Below, one piece after another: positions 25,900-35,313 of a stretch of 46,550 nt of DNA (positions are counted from its first letter, which is position 1; every line of letters begins with the position of its first letter). A program made the translations under genes and the position numbers. The notes under the pieces are model-generated. The model saw only the letters and a program-made list of their open reading frames with translations. It was not told the DNA's origin and ran no database searches. The DNA is from Candidatus Kaiserbacteria bacterium CG10_big_fil_rev_8_21_14_0_10_49_17 (GTDB lineage Bacteria; Patescibacteriota; Minisyncoccia; Phycocordibacterales; JABMNX01). The DNA is taken from NCBI GenBank assembly GCA_002778575.1, contig PFBJ01000004.1, positions 1-46,550 on the forward strand. The letters run 5' to 3'.

Positions 25900-28800
25900 C
25901 TACTCGCTTGCACGCTCGTCCTCCTCCTCGTGCGAGTTAAAGCTCTCCTGAAGTTCAGCAATACGAGTATACTTTGGACTATTTTCAAAGCCCGTTCCTG
26001 CAGGAATGAGTCGCCCGATAATAACATTCTCCTTAAGTCCTCGAAGGTTGTCTGCTCCGCCGCGTACAGCTGCATTAATGAGTACTCTGGTGGTGTTCTG
26101 GAATGACGCAGCAGAGAGGAAGCTCTTACGCGAAAGCGAGACTTCCATAATGCCGAGAATGAGCGGTTCGACAACTGCTGGAGTCCCGCCACTTTCTTTT
26201 ACGCGCGCATTTTCATCTGCAACATCTGCTTCACTCGCTGTCTCGCCGACGGTAAATTCAGTGTCGCCCGCCTGCTTAATGCGTCGACGTGAGAACATTT
26301 GCCGAATGATGACTTCGATGTGTTTCCGCGCGATGGTGACACCTTGCAACTCGTAGATGCGATTCACTTCATTGACGATGTACTCTTGTGTTGCTTCACG
26401 TCCTGCGTACTTAAAGAGCTCCTCTAGATTTGCCGATCCGTCAGTTAGGAACTGCCCCTTTACTACTTTCTCGCCCACCTTTACCAGCGGCATGCGTAGG
26501 AAGTGAACTGAATACTCGGTATCTTTTTTCTTTACCGTCTTACTTGCTTCATCTGGAGTAAGAATAATGATTTTCTCCTTCCCTTCATCGCGGATCTCCG
26601 ACACTTCACCGTCAACACGAGCAACGACAGCGGCATTTTTTGGAATTCGTCGCTCAAAGATTTCCTCAACGCGAGGAAGTCCTTGTGTAATATCACCGCC
26701 AACAGATGCGGTACCGCCGGTATGGAATGTACGCATTGTAAGCTGTGTTCCCGGCTCACCAATTGCCTGCGCCGCAACTGTGCCGATTGCCTCACCGAGG
26801 TCAATGAGTTCATTTGTCGCAATGTCAGCGCCATAGCACTGCTGGCAGATGCCGTAGTGCGTTTTGCAGGTAACTGGTGAGCGGACTATTACCTTCTCTA
26901 CGTCAGACTCTTCAACGACGCTCGCGTCTGCGCCTGAAAGCAAATGCCCCTTCTTAAAGAGTGTGTTGCCGTTACTGTCGACTATATCCTCTGCGACCAC
27001 GCGACCTTTAATGCTTCGGGCAAATGAGACCTCGATACCGGATGCGCTAAACCGAGTAATTTCAACACCCTCTTTTGTGCCGCAATTTGCCTCAGTAATA
27101 ATGACATCCTGCGCAACGTCAAAGAGCCGCCGGGTAAGGTACCCTGCTTTTGCGGTTTGAAGCGCAGTGTCAGTGAGACCTTTTCGAGCGCCGTGAGTCG
27201 ACGCAAAGTATTCAATGGGGGTTAGACCCTCCTTCATTGAAGCAATAATTGGGAATTCGATAGCCTCTCCCTTCGTATTCTGGACAAGTCCTTTCATGCC
27301 GGCCATTTGGTTGAGCTGCCGCACCGAGCCGCGCGCGCCGGAGAGAAGCATATCTGCAACCGGACCATTCGGGTCAAGCGCGCCCTTAAGGTACTTTTCA
27401 ATCTCGCCACTTGTCCCCTGCCACAACTCAATCAAAAGTCGTCGCTTTTCAGTCCGTGAAAGGAGCCCGTCGTTGAACTGCTTGTGAATTTCCTGTGCGC
27501 GCTTTTGTGCTTCCTCGATAATCTGTGCTTTTTCCTCAGGAATGCGGACATCTGAGAGACTCCAGGTAATACCTGCTCGCGTCGCGTACGTAAATCCAAA
27601 TTCTTTTATTCGATTGAGAATTCCGGGGAGTTCATCAAGGCCGTACGCAATAATGAGGTCATCGACGAGAGCGCTCATCTTCTTATTCGTCATTTCGTCG
27701 TTGATGTACGCGAAGTCACGCGGGAGTACCGAGTTAAAAAGGAGACGCCCAATCGAAGTCTCGAATGCTTCACCGTTAAATCCAGCGTATTTCGGAGAAT
27801 CTGTCGGAAGCACTTTGATTTTTGCTCGGAATCCGACCGCATCGAAGTCATACGCGGTGATCGCGTCATTCGGTGATGCGTAAAAATTCCCCTCTCCCTT
27901 TTCCCCTTCAACAATCTTTGTCATCCAGTAACAGCCGAGAATAATGTCTTGTCGCGCGCTCGTGACCACCTCGCCGCTTCCCGGCTTCAGCACATTCTTA
28001 TTTGCAGACATAATCGTGCGTGCCTCGTGCTGCGCTTCATCTGAAAGCGGTACGTGGACTGCCATTTGGTCACCATCGAAGTCAGCATTGAATGCCTGAC
28101 AGACAAGCGGGTGCAACTGGATAGCGTTTCCTTCAATGAGAATCGGTCGGAACGCTTGGATACCCTGACGGTGAAGCGTTGGAGCACGGTTTAGAAGCAC
28201 GTGCTTGTCCTTAATGACATCTTCAAGGATTGCCCACACTTCCGGAATTCCCTCTTCGATGAGGCGGCCGGCGCCGCGGATGTTATACGCGAGCTCTTTT
28301 TCAAGAAGTTGCGCGATCACAAACGGACGGAAAAGTTCGAGTGCCATGTGTTTTGGCAGACCGCACTGATCAAGCACAAGGTCCGGACCAACCACAATAA
28401 CTGATCGGCCGGAGTAATCGACTCGTTTACCGAGAAGATTTCCTCGGAAGTATCCCTGTTTTCCTTTGAGGTAGTCAGAGAGCGATTTAAGTGGTCGACG
28501 CTGGCTCTGGCTCATAGCCGAGAACATCGTATTGCCGTGGCGGATTGAATTGTCAAGGAGCGCGTCAACTGCTTCCTGGAGAATTCGTTTTTCGTTGCGC
28601 TGAATCACTTCAGGCGCGTTAATGTCTTTCAGTTTCTTCAGTCGGTTATTTCGGTTGATGACGCGGCGGTACAGGTCGTTTACATCAGATGATGCGTGAC
28701 GGCCTCCTTCAAGGGCAACCATAGGACGCAGCGCCGGCGGAATAACCGGAATGCGAACCATAAACATCCACTCGGGGCGAACCCCCGCCTTGCGCATTCC

Positions 28801-29580
28801 TTTTAAGAGCGAGAGACGTTTATTGAGCTTTGCCCGCTCAACAGCACCGGCGCTCTCGCGTGCCTCCTCGAGTTTTGAAATGAGCGTATCGAGGTTAATG
28901 TTTTTGAAAATATTGTATACAGCCTCAGCGCCAATTTCAGCTTCAAAGAGCCCTCCGTATTTGATTGAAAACTTGTGATAGGAAACCTCGTCAACAACGG
29001 CCATTTCCTGAATGCTCTGGATTTCCTGTTTCGTTGCCGTGAGCAGCTCTTTGAGTTTCGTTTTTGTCTTGGAGTCCTGCGCTGACGCAACCTTACTCTT
29101 GTATTCTTGGTCGAGCTCCTTAAGGAGCCGTGCGCGCTCATCCTCGTGCACTTTCGTAATAATGTAGCCCGCAAAGTAAATAACCTTCTCAACCTCACTT
29201 GCAGAAAGACCGAGAATAAGTGCGATACGAGACGGAATGCCGCGCAAGAACCAGATGTGCGAGACTGGCGTTGCAAGCTCAATGTGTCCCATCCGCTCGC
29301 GGCGTACAATTGAGCGCGTTACCTCGACACCGCACTTGTCGCACACTATCCCCTTAAAGCGGATACCGCGGTACTTACCGCAGTAGCACTCGTAGTCCTT
29401 CTCCGGACCGAAGATTTTTTCATCAAAGAGGCCGTTTTTCTCTGCACGTTGTGTTCGATAGTTGATGGTCTCAGGTTTTGTAACCTCTCCGTGTGACCAA
29501 TCAATAATACGCTCGGGAGAAGCGAGCTTTAGTGTTATCGCATCAAAGTCTTGGATAGTGTGATCGTCGTGTTTTTGCAT
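25900..29580 (-). CDS. rpoC: RNA polymerase beta' subunit
   Basis: NADFDGDQMAVHVPLS, zinc motif CYCGKYRGIRFKGIVCDKCGVE; likely start MQKHDDHTIQ at 29580. Confidence 0.97.
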   Translation of the reverse strand: MQKHDDHTIQDFDAITLKLASPERIIDWSHGEVTKPETINYRTQRAEKNGLFDEKIFGPEKDYECYCGKYRGIRFKGIVCDKCGVEVTRSIVRRERMGHIELATPVSHIWFLRGIPSRIALILGLSASEVEKVIYFAGYIITKVHEDERARLLKELDQEYKSKVASAQDSKTKTKLKELLTATKQEIQSIQEMAVVDEVSYHKFSIKYGGLFEAEIGAEAVYNIFKNINLDTLISKLEEARESAGAVERAKLNKRLSLLKGMRKAGVRPEWMFMVRIPVIPPALRPMVALEGGRHASSDVNDLYRRVINRNNRLKKLKDINAPEVIQRNEKRILQEAVDALLDNSIRHGNTMFSAMSQSQRRPLKSLSDYLKGKQGYFRGNLLGKRVDYSGRSVIVVGPDLVLDQCGLPKHMALELFRPFVIAQLLEKELAYNIRGAGRLIEEGIPEVWAILEDVIKDKHVLLNRAPTLHRQGIQAFRPILIEGNAIQLHPLVCQAFNADFDGDQMAVHVPLSDEAQHEARTIMSANKNVLKPGSGEVVTSARQDIILGCYWMTKIVEGEKGEGNFYASPNDAITAYDFDAVGFRAKIKVLPTDSPKYAGFNGEAFETSIGRLLFNSVLPRDFAYINDEMTNKKMSALVDDLIIAYGLDELPGILNRIKEFGFTYATRAGITWSLSDVRIPEEKAQIIEEAQKRAQEIHKQFNDGLLSRTEKRRLLIELWQGTSGEIEKYLKGALDPNGPVADMLLSGARGSVRQLNQMAGMKGLVQNTKGEAIEFPIIASMKEGLTPIEYFASTHGARKGLTDTALQTAKAGYLTRRLFDVAQDVIITEANCGTKEGVEITRFSASGIEVSFARSIKGRVVAEDIVDSNGNTLFKKGHLLSGADASVVEESDVEKVIVRSPVTCKTHYGICQQCYGADIATNELIDLGEAIGTVAAQAIGEPGTQLTMRTFHTGGTASVGGDITQGLPRVEEIFERRIPKNAAVVARVDGEVSEIRDEGKEKIIILTPDEASKTVKKKDTEYSVHFLRMPLVKVGEKVVKGQFLTDGSANLEELFKYAGREATQEYIVNEVNRIYELQGVTIARKHIEVIIRQMFSRRRIKQAGDTEFTVGETASEADVADENARVKESGGTPAVVEPLILGIMEVSLSRKSFLSAASFQNTTRVLINAAVRGGADNLRGLKENVIIGRLIPAGTGFENSPKYTRIAELQESFNSHEEEDERASE

Positions 29581-29584
29581 ACTA

Positions 29585-32500
29585 CTAGTGTTCAAGTTCG
29601 TCCTCAGCACGCTCCAGCCGCACATCAAGTGCGAGACCTCGGAGGTGTTTTAGAAGAACATTAAATGATGCCGGGGTGTGCGGGTGGCTTATGCGCTCGC
29701 CGCGAACAATTGAATCAAAGGCTGCGGAACGGCCGACGATATCATCTGATTTGATTGTGAGTACCTCTCGGAGGGTATACGCCACGCCATAGCCAAGGAG
29801 TCCCCAGACTTCCATTTCCCCGAATCGCTGGCCGCCATTTTGCGCCTTACCACCGAGCGGCTGTTGAGTAATAAGCGAGTACGGACCGATTGAGCGCATG
29901 TGGATCTTATCTTCAACCATGTGGTGAAGTTTAAGGATATACATATACCCGACAGCGACATCCTGATCGAACTTCTCGCCAGTTCGCCCGTCGTAGAGTT
30001 TAACTTTTCCGTTTCGTGGGAATCCTGCTTTCTCTAGCTCGTCCTCGATCTCTTTCTCTGACGCACCGGCAAATGGAGGAACAATAGCTTGGTAGCCAAG
30101 CGAATTAGCCGCAAGACCGAGGTGAAATTCAAGAATCTGTCCGAGGTTCATACGGCTCGGTACGCCAAGCGGAGTAAGGATAAGGTCGATTGGCTGTCCG
30201 TCTTCCGTATACGGCATGTCTTCCTCTGGGAGCACCTTTGAAATAACTCCTTTGTTTCCGTGGCGTCCCGCAAGCTTGTCCCCAACTGAGACATTTCGAA
30301 GCTGCGCAACTTCAATATGGATACGCTTAATAATGCCTGAGTCGAGCTGGTCGCCACTCTCACGAGAAAAGACCTTCACGCCAACGACGCGTCCGCGCTT
30401 TCCGCCTTCCATACGCAGGCTGGTATCTTTTACATCTTTTGCTTTCTCGCCAAAAATAGAACGGAGGAGTCGCTCTTCAGGAGTCAGTTGCGTCTCGCCT
30501 TTCGGCGTTACCTTTCCGACGAGAATGTCGCCGGAGCGCACTTCAGCACCAATGCGGACAATACCGTCTTCATCAAGATTGCGGAGCTTCATTTCTCCGA
30601 CATTTGGAATATCGTGCGTGGTTACCTCAGGGCCAAGTTTTGTGTCGCGAACAACGCACTCAAATTCTTCAATATGAATAGAAGTGAATTTACTGTCTTT
30701 CACAAGACGCTCAGATATAATGATGGCGTCTTCATAGTTTGCTCCTGACCACGACATAAATGCGACACGGACATTCTGCCCGAGCGCAACCTGACCGCGG
30801 TCACTTGATGAATTGTCAGCAAGGAGCTCCCCTCTCTTCACCTTTTGCCCCAGTGAGACGACTGGCCGGTGGTGAAATGCTGACATGTCATTCGTTCGCG
30901 AAAATGAGTGGAGTGTGTACGTCTGCTCGCCGGATGCGCCGGCTACTACCACTTTACGGGCATCAACATACGTAACCTCTCCCGCTTCTTTTGCGTACAC
31001 CAACCGCCCGGAGTCGCGCGCAACTGTCTCTTCAATGCCTGTTGCCACAAGCGGTGCTTCTGGCACGATACACGGCGTCGCTTGTTTCTGCATATTTGAT
31101 CCCATCAATGCGCGGCTGGCGTCATCGTGATCAAGGAACGGAATCATTGAGGTTGCAATAGAAAATGCCTGATTACTAGCAACATCGATATAGTTAATAT
31201 CGTTTTTATGCACCAGTCCTGGCTCTCCCTTTACGCGCGCTTCAACATACTCGTGTTCAATCACGCCACTCTCATCGCGCTTCACCAGTGCGTGCGCTAT
31301 TTTTACTCGCTCTTCTTCAAGTGCATTGAGATACTCAATCTCTCCTGTCATTTTTCCATCAACCACTTTTGCGTACGGCGTTTCTATGATGCCAAATTCA
31401 TTAATGCGCGCGTGGACTGCGAGGTTAAGGATAAGACCGATGTTCGGGCCTTCCGGCGTATGAATCGGACAGAGACGTCCGTAGTGGCTCGGGTGCACAT
31501 CGCGCACTTCAAACCCTGCACGTTCTCGCGTCAGTCCTCCCGGCCCGAGTGCCGAGAGTCGGCGGAGGTGCTCCACCTCAGCGAGAATATTCTGCTGGCT
31601 CATAAACTGCGAGAGCTGGTTGGTCGTGAAGAATTCTTTGATGGCGGCCTGGAACGGACGTGGATTAATAAATGAGATTGGCAGTGTCGTTTCGGCTTCA
31701 ACAGTCGACATTCGGTCTTGGATGTTTCGCTTCATACGGCTCATGCCGACACGAATCTTCTGCTGAAGCATCTCGCCGACGTAGCGAACGCGGCGAAAGC
31801 CGAGATGATCGATATCATCCGGCTGTGCATTCGGCGTCGCGTTAAGCGTCATAATATTTCCGACTATCTTCACGAGGTCATCGAGGGAAATCGTGCGTCG
31901 CTCCAACTCCTTCTCATCAGTCGACATATCGAAGCGCATATTGAAGTGGCGGCGACCAACTCGAGAGAGATCATAGCGCTCTGTTGAGAAAATAGAATCA
32001 ATGTACTCGCGCGCATTCTCAGCAGTCGCCAAGTCACCGTCGCGAAGTTTCTTGTGAATTTCTATATACGCTTCCTCGACGCTGGTTGCGGTATCCTTTT
32101 CAAGACACGTTTCAATTATTTCTTTCCCATTTGGAAAGCTCTTGAAAAGGTCAAACATGTCCTTATCAAACCGAGCTCCCAAAATGCGGAGCAGTGACGT
32201 GACAGGGAACTTCCGCTTGCGGTCAATTCGTACATAGATACACCCGTCTGCCTCAGACTCAAGCTCAACCCACGCTCCGCGCATCGGGATAATTTTGGCG
32301 CCAAAGTATGTCTTTCCTTTTTGCTCGTGTGTCGTAAAGAAAACGCCGAAAGAACGCGCGAGCTGCGGCACAATAACGCGCTCGACACCGTTAATGATGA
32401 ACGTGCCGTGCTCGGTCATTTGCGGAAAATCGGCAAGGAAAATCTCCTGCTCTTTTACATCACCTGTCGTTTTATTTTTAAGACGCGCCACAGTACGAAG

Positions 32501-32761
32501 CGGCGCTTCGTACGTAAGCATCATCTTCTTTGCGTAGTACTCGTCGTACTTTGGCGCCCCGAATTCAAAATTCGTAAATTCGAGATCAAATTTCTTTTCT
32601 GAATAGTCGCGAATAGGAGAAAATTCCTTGAAAATCTCCTTAATGCCGTCTTTCATCGCCCACGCGAAAGAATCCGTCTGCGCTTCAATAAAATTGGGCA
32701 GTGGCGTGAGGGCCTCTTGGTATCGGCCGAAATGTTTTTGTTCGAATTGTTTACTTGCCAT
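29585..32761 (-). CDS. rpoB: RNA polymerase beta subunit
   Basis: GRLCPIHTPEGPNIGLILNL, GDKLAGRHGNKGVIS, GGKAQNGGQRFGEMEVWGLLGYG; likely start MASKQFEQKHF at 32761. Confidence 0.97.
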   Translation of the reverse strand: MASKQFEQKHFGRYQEALTPLPNFIEAQTDSFAWAMKDGIKEIFKEFSPIRDYSEKKFDLEFTNFEFGAPKYDEYYAKKMMLTYEAPLRTVARLKNKTTGDVKEQEIFLADFPQMTEHGTFIINGVERVIVPQLARSFGVFFTTHEQKGKTYFGAKIIPMRGAWVELESEADGCIYVRIDRKRKFPVTSLLRILGARFDKDMFDLFKSFPNGKEIIETCLEKDTATSVEEAYIEIHKKLRDGDLATAENAREYIDSIFSTERYDLSRVGRRHFNMRFDMSTDEKELERRTISLDDLVKIVGNIMTLNATPNAQPDDIDHLGFRRVRYVGEMLQQKIRVGMSRMKRNIQDRMSTVEAETTLPISFINPRPFQAAIKEFFTTNQLSQFMSQQNILAEVEHLRRLSALGPGGLTRERAGFEVRDVHPSHYGRLCPIHTPEGPNIGLILNLAVHARINEFGIIETPYAKVVDGKMTGEIEYLNALEEERVKIAHALVKRDESGVIEHEYVEARVKGEPGLVHKNDINYIDVASNQAFSIATSMIPFLDHDDASRALMGSNMQKQATPCIVPEAPLVATGIEETVARDSGRLVYAKEAGEVTYVDARKVVVAGASGEQTYTLHSFSRTNDMSAFHHRPVVSLGQKVKRGELLADNSSSDRGQVALGQNVRVAFMSWSGANYEDAIIISERLVKDSKFTSIHIEEFECVVRDTKLGPEVTTHDIPNVGEMKLRNLDEDGIVRIGAEVRSGDILVGKVTPKGETQLTPEERLLRSIFGEKAKDVKDTSLRMEGGKRGRVVGVKVFSRESGDQLDSGIIKRIHIEVAQLRNVSVGDKLAGRHGNKGVISKVLPEEDMPYTEDGQPIDLILTPLGVPSRMNLGQILEFHLGLAANSLGYQAIVPPFAGASEKEIEDELEKAGFPRNGKVKLYDGRTGEKFDQDVAVGYMYILKLHHMVEDKIHMRSIGPYSLITQQPLGGKAQNGGQRFGEMEVWGLLGYGVAYTLREVLTIKSDDIVGRSAAFDSIVRGERISHPHTPASFNVLLKHLRGLALDVRLERAEDELEH

Positions 32762-32781
32762 GTGGCGGGCAAAACACAGTG

Positions 32782-32809
32782 ACACAACGAGAAAGCTTTC
32801 TCGTTGTGT
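32782..32809. promoter_or_regulatory. 28-bp perfect palindrome in the rpoB 5' leader
   Basis: acacaacgagaaagctttctcgttgtgt, self-complementary, about 21 nt upstream of the rpoB ATG. Confidence 0.8.
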
Positions 32810-32918
32810 GCAGGAGTAGCATTATTTTTATTAAAACAATCTGCTACTTCCCCCTAATAAGCTGTACGCAATAAAAAATTCAGAAGCCCCCAGTACTCAT
32901 TCATTCAGATGTACGGAG

Positions 32919-32947
32919 AGTGTATATAATTGCTGTTTCCTTGTCAA
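32919..32947 (-). promoter_or_regulatory. Sigma70-like promoter of rpoBC
   Basis: On minus strand TTGACA-17 nt-TACACT. Confidence 0.55.
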
Positions 32948-32984
32948 GCCGACCCGTTGTGGACATATTACACCATACACAGTA

Positions 32985-33008
32985 GGGCCGCCGATTCCTC
33001 GGCGGCCC
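32985..33008 (-). terminator. GC-rich hairpin, probable 3' end of the 60-aa gene (weak U-tract)
   Basis: gggccgccg-attcct-cggcggccc. Confidence 0.45.
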
Positions 33009-33029
33009 CTTCCCTCGCATGATATGGCC

Positions 33030-33212
33030 TCAGTGGCCTTTGCCGGGGAAATCCATCACGTCGGTTTTCCCTTCGGCCGGTTTTTCGAGCCCTTGCGCCG
33101 CACTGTCGCGGTCGCTACGATCCTCCGAGTTCTGGTTCTGGCAGGATTCCGCCTTTTGGCGCTCCCGGTGCCGGAAATTCGTGAGAACCGAATTGTAGTT
33201 CGAGAGGCTCAT
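33030..33212 (-). CDS. Small highly polar protein of unknown function (60 aa)
   Basis: MSLSNYNSVLTNFRHRERQKAESCQNQNSEDRSDRDSAAQGLEKPAEGKTDVMDFPGKGH; AGGGGG SD upstream, own promoter-like element, downstream hairpin. Confidence 0.5.
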   Translation of the reverse strand: MSLSNYNSVLTNFRHRERQKAESCQNQNSEDRSDRDSAAQGLEKPAEGKTDVMDFPGKGH

Positions 33213-33214
33213 AC

Positions 33215-33283
33215 TGCACCCCCTAGTGCATGTGGTCCGTACGTCCCTCGGACCTGTTAACAGAAATGCAGGGTTGTTACCCT
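33215..33283 (-). promoter_or_regulatory. Structured 5' leader: three consecutive hairpins, the last with the SD in its loop
   Basis: 33270-33283 agggt/accct; 33234-33254 ggtccg/cggacc; 33215-33230 tgcac/gtgca with AGGGG in loop. Confidence 0.5.
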
Positions 33284-33291
33284 ACAAAAAT

Positions 33292-33320
33292 ACCATACTC
33301 CTTGGCCGCGCACTCGTCAA
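33292..33320 (-). promoter_or_regulatory. Sigma70-like promoter of the 60-aa ORF
   Basis: On minus strand TTGACG-17 nt-TATGGT. Confidence 0.45.
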
Positions 33321-33955
33321 CGATTTTTTTTCCACTCCTCTATTTTTTTGTGGTCGCCGGAGAGAAGCACCTTCGGCACGCGGTACTTTTTCCCTTTCCA
33401 CACAAACACTTCCGGACGAGTGTACACATCAGAGCTCGCCGTACGTTCGCCCTCAAGAGAATCATATGTACCAAGCACGCCCGGGATAAAGCGCGAAACA
33501 GCATCAATTAAAACTGCTGCCGGCAATTCGCCGCCGGTCAATACAAATGGGCCGATTGAAATCTCTGTTGCCTTTAAAATGCCACGTACCCGTTCATCGA
33601 CGCCCTCATAGTGCCCGCAAATACACACAATGTGCGTGTATTTTTGTGCGTACCTTTTTGCCATGTCAGTATCAAACTGCTTTCCGGCAGGGGTAAAGAA
33701 CACGACGCATACGTCTTTCTTCCGTCCAATTGCCGCCTGTGCCGCCCTGAGCACCGCCTCAGCTTCAAGCACCATGCCGGGACCTCCTCCGTATGGCTTT
33801 TGATCAACCCGCCTGTGAGCGTTTTTGGTGTAATCACGCGGATTATAAAAACTAATTTTAATTTTTTTATCCTTTTGCGCACGTCCAAGAATCGACGAAT
33901 TGAGATACCCGTCAATGCTCTCTGGGAACAGTGTCACTATGTGAAAGTGAATCAT
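33317..33955 (-). CDS. trmD: tRNA (guanine37-N1)-methyltransferase
   Basis: MIHFHIVTLFPESIDGYLNSSILGRA, KPYGGGPGMVL, CGHYEGVDERV, SIGPFVLTGGELPAAVLIDAVSRFIPGVLG. Confidence 0.95.
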   Translation of the reverse strand: MIHFHIVTLFPESIDGYLNSSILGRAQKDKKIKISFYNPRDYTKNAHRRVDQKPYGGGPGMVLEAEAVLRAAQAAIGRKKDVCVVFFTPAGKQFDTDMAKRYAQKYTHIVCICGHYEGVDERVRGILKATEISIGPFVLTGGELPAAVLIDAVSRFIPGVLGTYDSLEGERTASSDVYTRPEVFVWKGKKYRVPKVLLSGDHKKIEEWKKNR

Positions 33956-34004
33956 ACTACTCAGGTTATTAGCTTTTCAGCTTTTAAGCCCAAAGGCAAG
34001 TCCG

Positions 34005-34037
34005 CAAAATGCCCGACCTATGAGGCCGGGCATTTTG
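34005..34037. terminator. Hairpin between khpA-like gene and trmD
   Basis: aaaatgcccg-acctatgaggc-cgggcatttt. Confidence 0.55.
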
Positions 34038-34060
34038 TTGCTTAAAAGCTTGGAAGTTAA

Positions 34061-34381
34061 CTAGAGGTCGAGACCCTCCATGGCCTCATCAACGCTGCGC
34101 GTTACCTCGCTTGGCCGTTCTGCGGCTCCAGAGCCGCCGTCTGGCTCATTGATCTTGAGGTTCACTCGTGCGTCATTCTTCATGCCAACGACGCGAAGAA
34201 GGGTTCGAATAGCCTTTGCGGTATTACCCGATCGGCCAATAATCTTGCCCATATCTTGCTGGTCGACTGTGAGTGTCAGGAGGACTCCCATTTCATCCAC
34301 AGTACGGTCAATGCTGACTTTCTCTGGATTATCTACGAGGCCCTTCACGACATACTCAAGAAATGCCTGATCCTGCTCCAT
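34061..34381 (-). CDS. khpA: KH-domain RNA-binding protein (KhpA-like)
   Basis: QDMGKIIGRSGNTAKAIRTLLRVVGMKNDARVNLKINEPDG; located between rpsP and trmD. Confidence 0.88.
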   Translation of the reverse strand: MEQDQAFLEYVVKGLVDNPEKVSIDRTVDEMGVLLTLTVDQQDMGKIIGRSGNTAKAIRTLLRVVGMKNDARVNLKINEPDGGSGAAERPSEVTRSVDEAMEGLDL

Positions 34382-34492
34382 AATAGTCGTACTGAATTTC
34401 TAATCGTCAAACTACAATCGGCGCCTGCCCTTGGCAGGTTCGACCCTATGGCCGTATGAAAACTTTCGCACAACTTAAACCGCAGGTCAATA

Positions 34493-34978
34493 TTATGCCT
34501 CTTTACTCTCTTCCTCTACCGGCGCGTCCTCTGCCTGTACCGAGGGATCAGCAGGCGCCTCTGGTGCGGTGTCTTCTGAAGCTGGGGCATCTTCAGAAGC
34601 TGTCTCCGGTGTTTCTGACACTGTTGCCTCACCCGATGCCGGAGCAGCTTCTGCTGTTTCGGTTTCTGCTCCCTGCGCCTGCCCTTCCTCTTTTTCTTGT
34701 ACTATAGGGGATTTTTTTGGGAGCGGGTTTCGCTTAGCACCATCAACAACCTTTTCATTGACTAGAATATTGTGCACAGTATCCGATGTCTGCGCTCCCT
34801 GCCCGATCCAATATTTTGCGCGCTCGCCGTCAACGACTACTCTGTCCTCCTTTGGTGAGTATGAACCGAGGAGCTCAACGAACTTGCCGCTCTTTGGCCC
34901 TTGCTTGGAATCAACAACGACGACCCGGTAGGAAGGGTCGTTTTTTCGTCCGACGCGCTGTAGGCGAATCTTCAACAT
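34493..34978 (-). CDS. rpsP: 30S ribosomal protein S16 with long acidic/Ala-rich C-terminal extension
   Basis: MLKIRLQRVGRKNDPSYRVVVVDSKQGPKSGKFVELLGSYSP; about 80-aa E/A/P-rich tail. Confidence 0.95.
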   Translation of the reverse strand: MLKIRLQRVGRKNDPSYRVVVVDSKQGPKSGKFVELLGSYSPKEDRVVVDGERAKYWIGQGAQTSDTVHNILVNEKVVDGAKRNPLPKKSPIVQEKEEGQAQGAETETAEAAPASGEATVSETPETASEDAPASEDTAPEAPADPSVQAEDAPVEEESKEA

Positions 34979-35313
34979 CCCAGTAGTAAATTCTTTACAT
35001 TAGTTACGTTAATTCTTTTTCTTTGCGTGCCACACTGCCCGTTATACCTTCTTCTATATATGTAATCAAAAAATTACTACGGGACAGGTGTGGTGGCAAA
35101 TCTACCAGAACTCTGGCAAAAGGTCAACAAATGGGGAGGCCGCGTCCAGTGGGCGCGGCCTATGAGGCATAAGAGACCACAGTCTCCGTAAAATATCCCT
35201 CCGCAAACACCATCCAATTAAAGAGCGCGATGCTCTGGGCATCTCACCATGAGAGTACCCGCCTAAAAAAATAACACAGTAAAATCCTACCGTAAATGCT
35301 ATACTGTGCCGCA

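Noticed and set aside
30216-30677. 153-aa plus-strand ORF inside rpoB
   Set aside because: Shadow ORF of a strongly conserved gene
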